Source: Escarpia spicata (taxonomy: Eukaryota; Annelida; Polychaeta; Sabellida; Siboglinidae). Taken from it: DNA of 64,000 nucleotides. Shown here one piece after another: positions 63,558 through 64,000 of the stretch. How positions within the stretch are numbered: position 1 is the first letter of the stretch; each line of letters opens with the position of its first letter. Under the pieces are notes generated by a model. That model was not told where the DNA came from and made no database searches. It saw nothing but the letters and a program-made list of their open reading frames with translations. Where the stretch lies: positions 27,889,587-27,953,586 of the forward strand of contig OZ023217.1 of NCBI GenBank assembly GCA_963995525.1, given 5' to 3'. The translations under genes were made by a program, and so were the position numbers.

Positions 63558-64000
63558 TTAATGTGGGATGACTCCACTTTGTCGCATTGCAACAAACATA
63601 CTCGTCATAAAAGACGTCAACTGTACTACTGTCGCCTGGTCAGTGTCCATCTCCAGCCGAGCAGGTGCACTACGAAGTAATCGAGGAGCGGGCATCGGTG
63701 TTCCAGCATCGATACCATATGAACTGGTAATCCCTTCCTTTGCAGCCCTCCGTTCTCTTATTCGTTTCGATCGTCTGGGTGCTGCAACCGGCGGTAACAC
63801 AGCAGGTTCGACCCTTTCAACAATCTCGGCTTCGCGCCTTTCGCTCATGGGAGCGATCTCTGCTGGATGAGTAGGACCTTCTGCATCCGCGGGAATGAGA
63901 CAAACGAAAATGCCTTCCTCTTCTTCATCATCTGAACTGCTATCGCGGCTTGTCACGGGTTCTTCTGGGACGTCCGTCAATGTGCGGTCTGGAACGATCA
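63558..64000 (-). CDS. C-terminal end of an LTR-retrotransposon polyprotein (partial)
   Basis: Open from the window edge to a stop at 63558. Acidic SRDSSSDDEEEEG, then proline-rich sequence and a basic RRSKRIRERRAAKEG motif like those after the integrase in Ty3/gypsy or Pao elements. It ends MRQSGVIPH, 17 nt before a purine tract and LTR start. No catalytic domain is inside the window, so the assignment rests on position and composition. Confidence 0.5.
   Translation of the reverse strand, partial: IVPDRTLTDVPEEPVTSRDSSSDDEEEEGIFVCLIPADAEGPTHPAEIAPMSERREAEIVERVEPAVLPPVAAPRRSKRIRERRAAKEGITSSYGIDAGTPMPAPRLLRSAPARLEMDTDQATVVQLTSFMTSMFVAMRQSGVIPH

Overview
The window is animal (metazoan) nuclear DNA, almost certainly from an invertebrate. 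Genes are split by GT-AG introns, intergenic DNA is AT-rich, and most of the sequence is transposons, relics and tandem repeats. There are no operons or bacterial ribosome sites. I cannot name the species.

Three host genes can be read with exon phases that agree. (1) On the + strand, the last two coding exons of NDUFS2 (mitochondrial complex I 49-kDa subunit) lie at 1887-1944 and 7725-7762. A 4.83-kb Ty3/gypsy-type LTR element (2778-7607) sits in the intron between them. (2) On the + strand, 20638-23632, a complete three-exon gene of 102 codons encodes a C1orf53-like (DUF5522) protein. (3) On the - strand, 39550 to 25759, a large gene encodes an atypical nuclear IkB resembling IkB-zeta (NFKBIZ). 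It has an acidic N-terminal exon, a glutamine/proline-rich activation-type exon, two sister exons ending in a SUMO-type motif, and about seven ankyrin repeats. All internal splice phases match, giving about 1176 codons if the weakest (first) exon is right. A consensus kB site lies about 420 bp upstream of that exon.

The rest, left to right: a dispersed dimeric repeat (88-825, second copy 62585-63317); a 59-bp minisatellite (8776-10745); a 4.37-kb hAT-like element with 8-bp target duplication (11349-15720), whose only recognisable coding relic is a broken gene of a widespread repeat-associated family; a 155-bp satellite with higher-order structure (15790-18775) running directly into a 5'-truncated LINE (18782-20135); a small MITE; and a minisatellite (24575-25070) downstream of the IkB gene. 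Inside the IkB introns are a 1.5-kb polypurine tract, a TG/CA run and a LINE. Upstream of it are a LINE relic, a 43-bp array and a possible LTR.

From 45.4 to 61.0 kb two copies of one TTAA-flanked DNA transposon face each other in inverted orientation (45407-49912 and 51856-61041). The second contains a nearly intact CR1/L2-like LINE (52213-55600). The right edge holds a THAP-like duplicated fragment, a tRNA-like SINE head and the 3' end of another LTR element.

The host genes do not form a pathway. NDUFS2 works in the respiratory chain, C1orf53 is a small protein of unclear role, and the IkB-zeta-like protein is expected to modulate NF-kB transcription in the nucleus.
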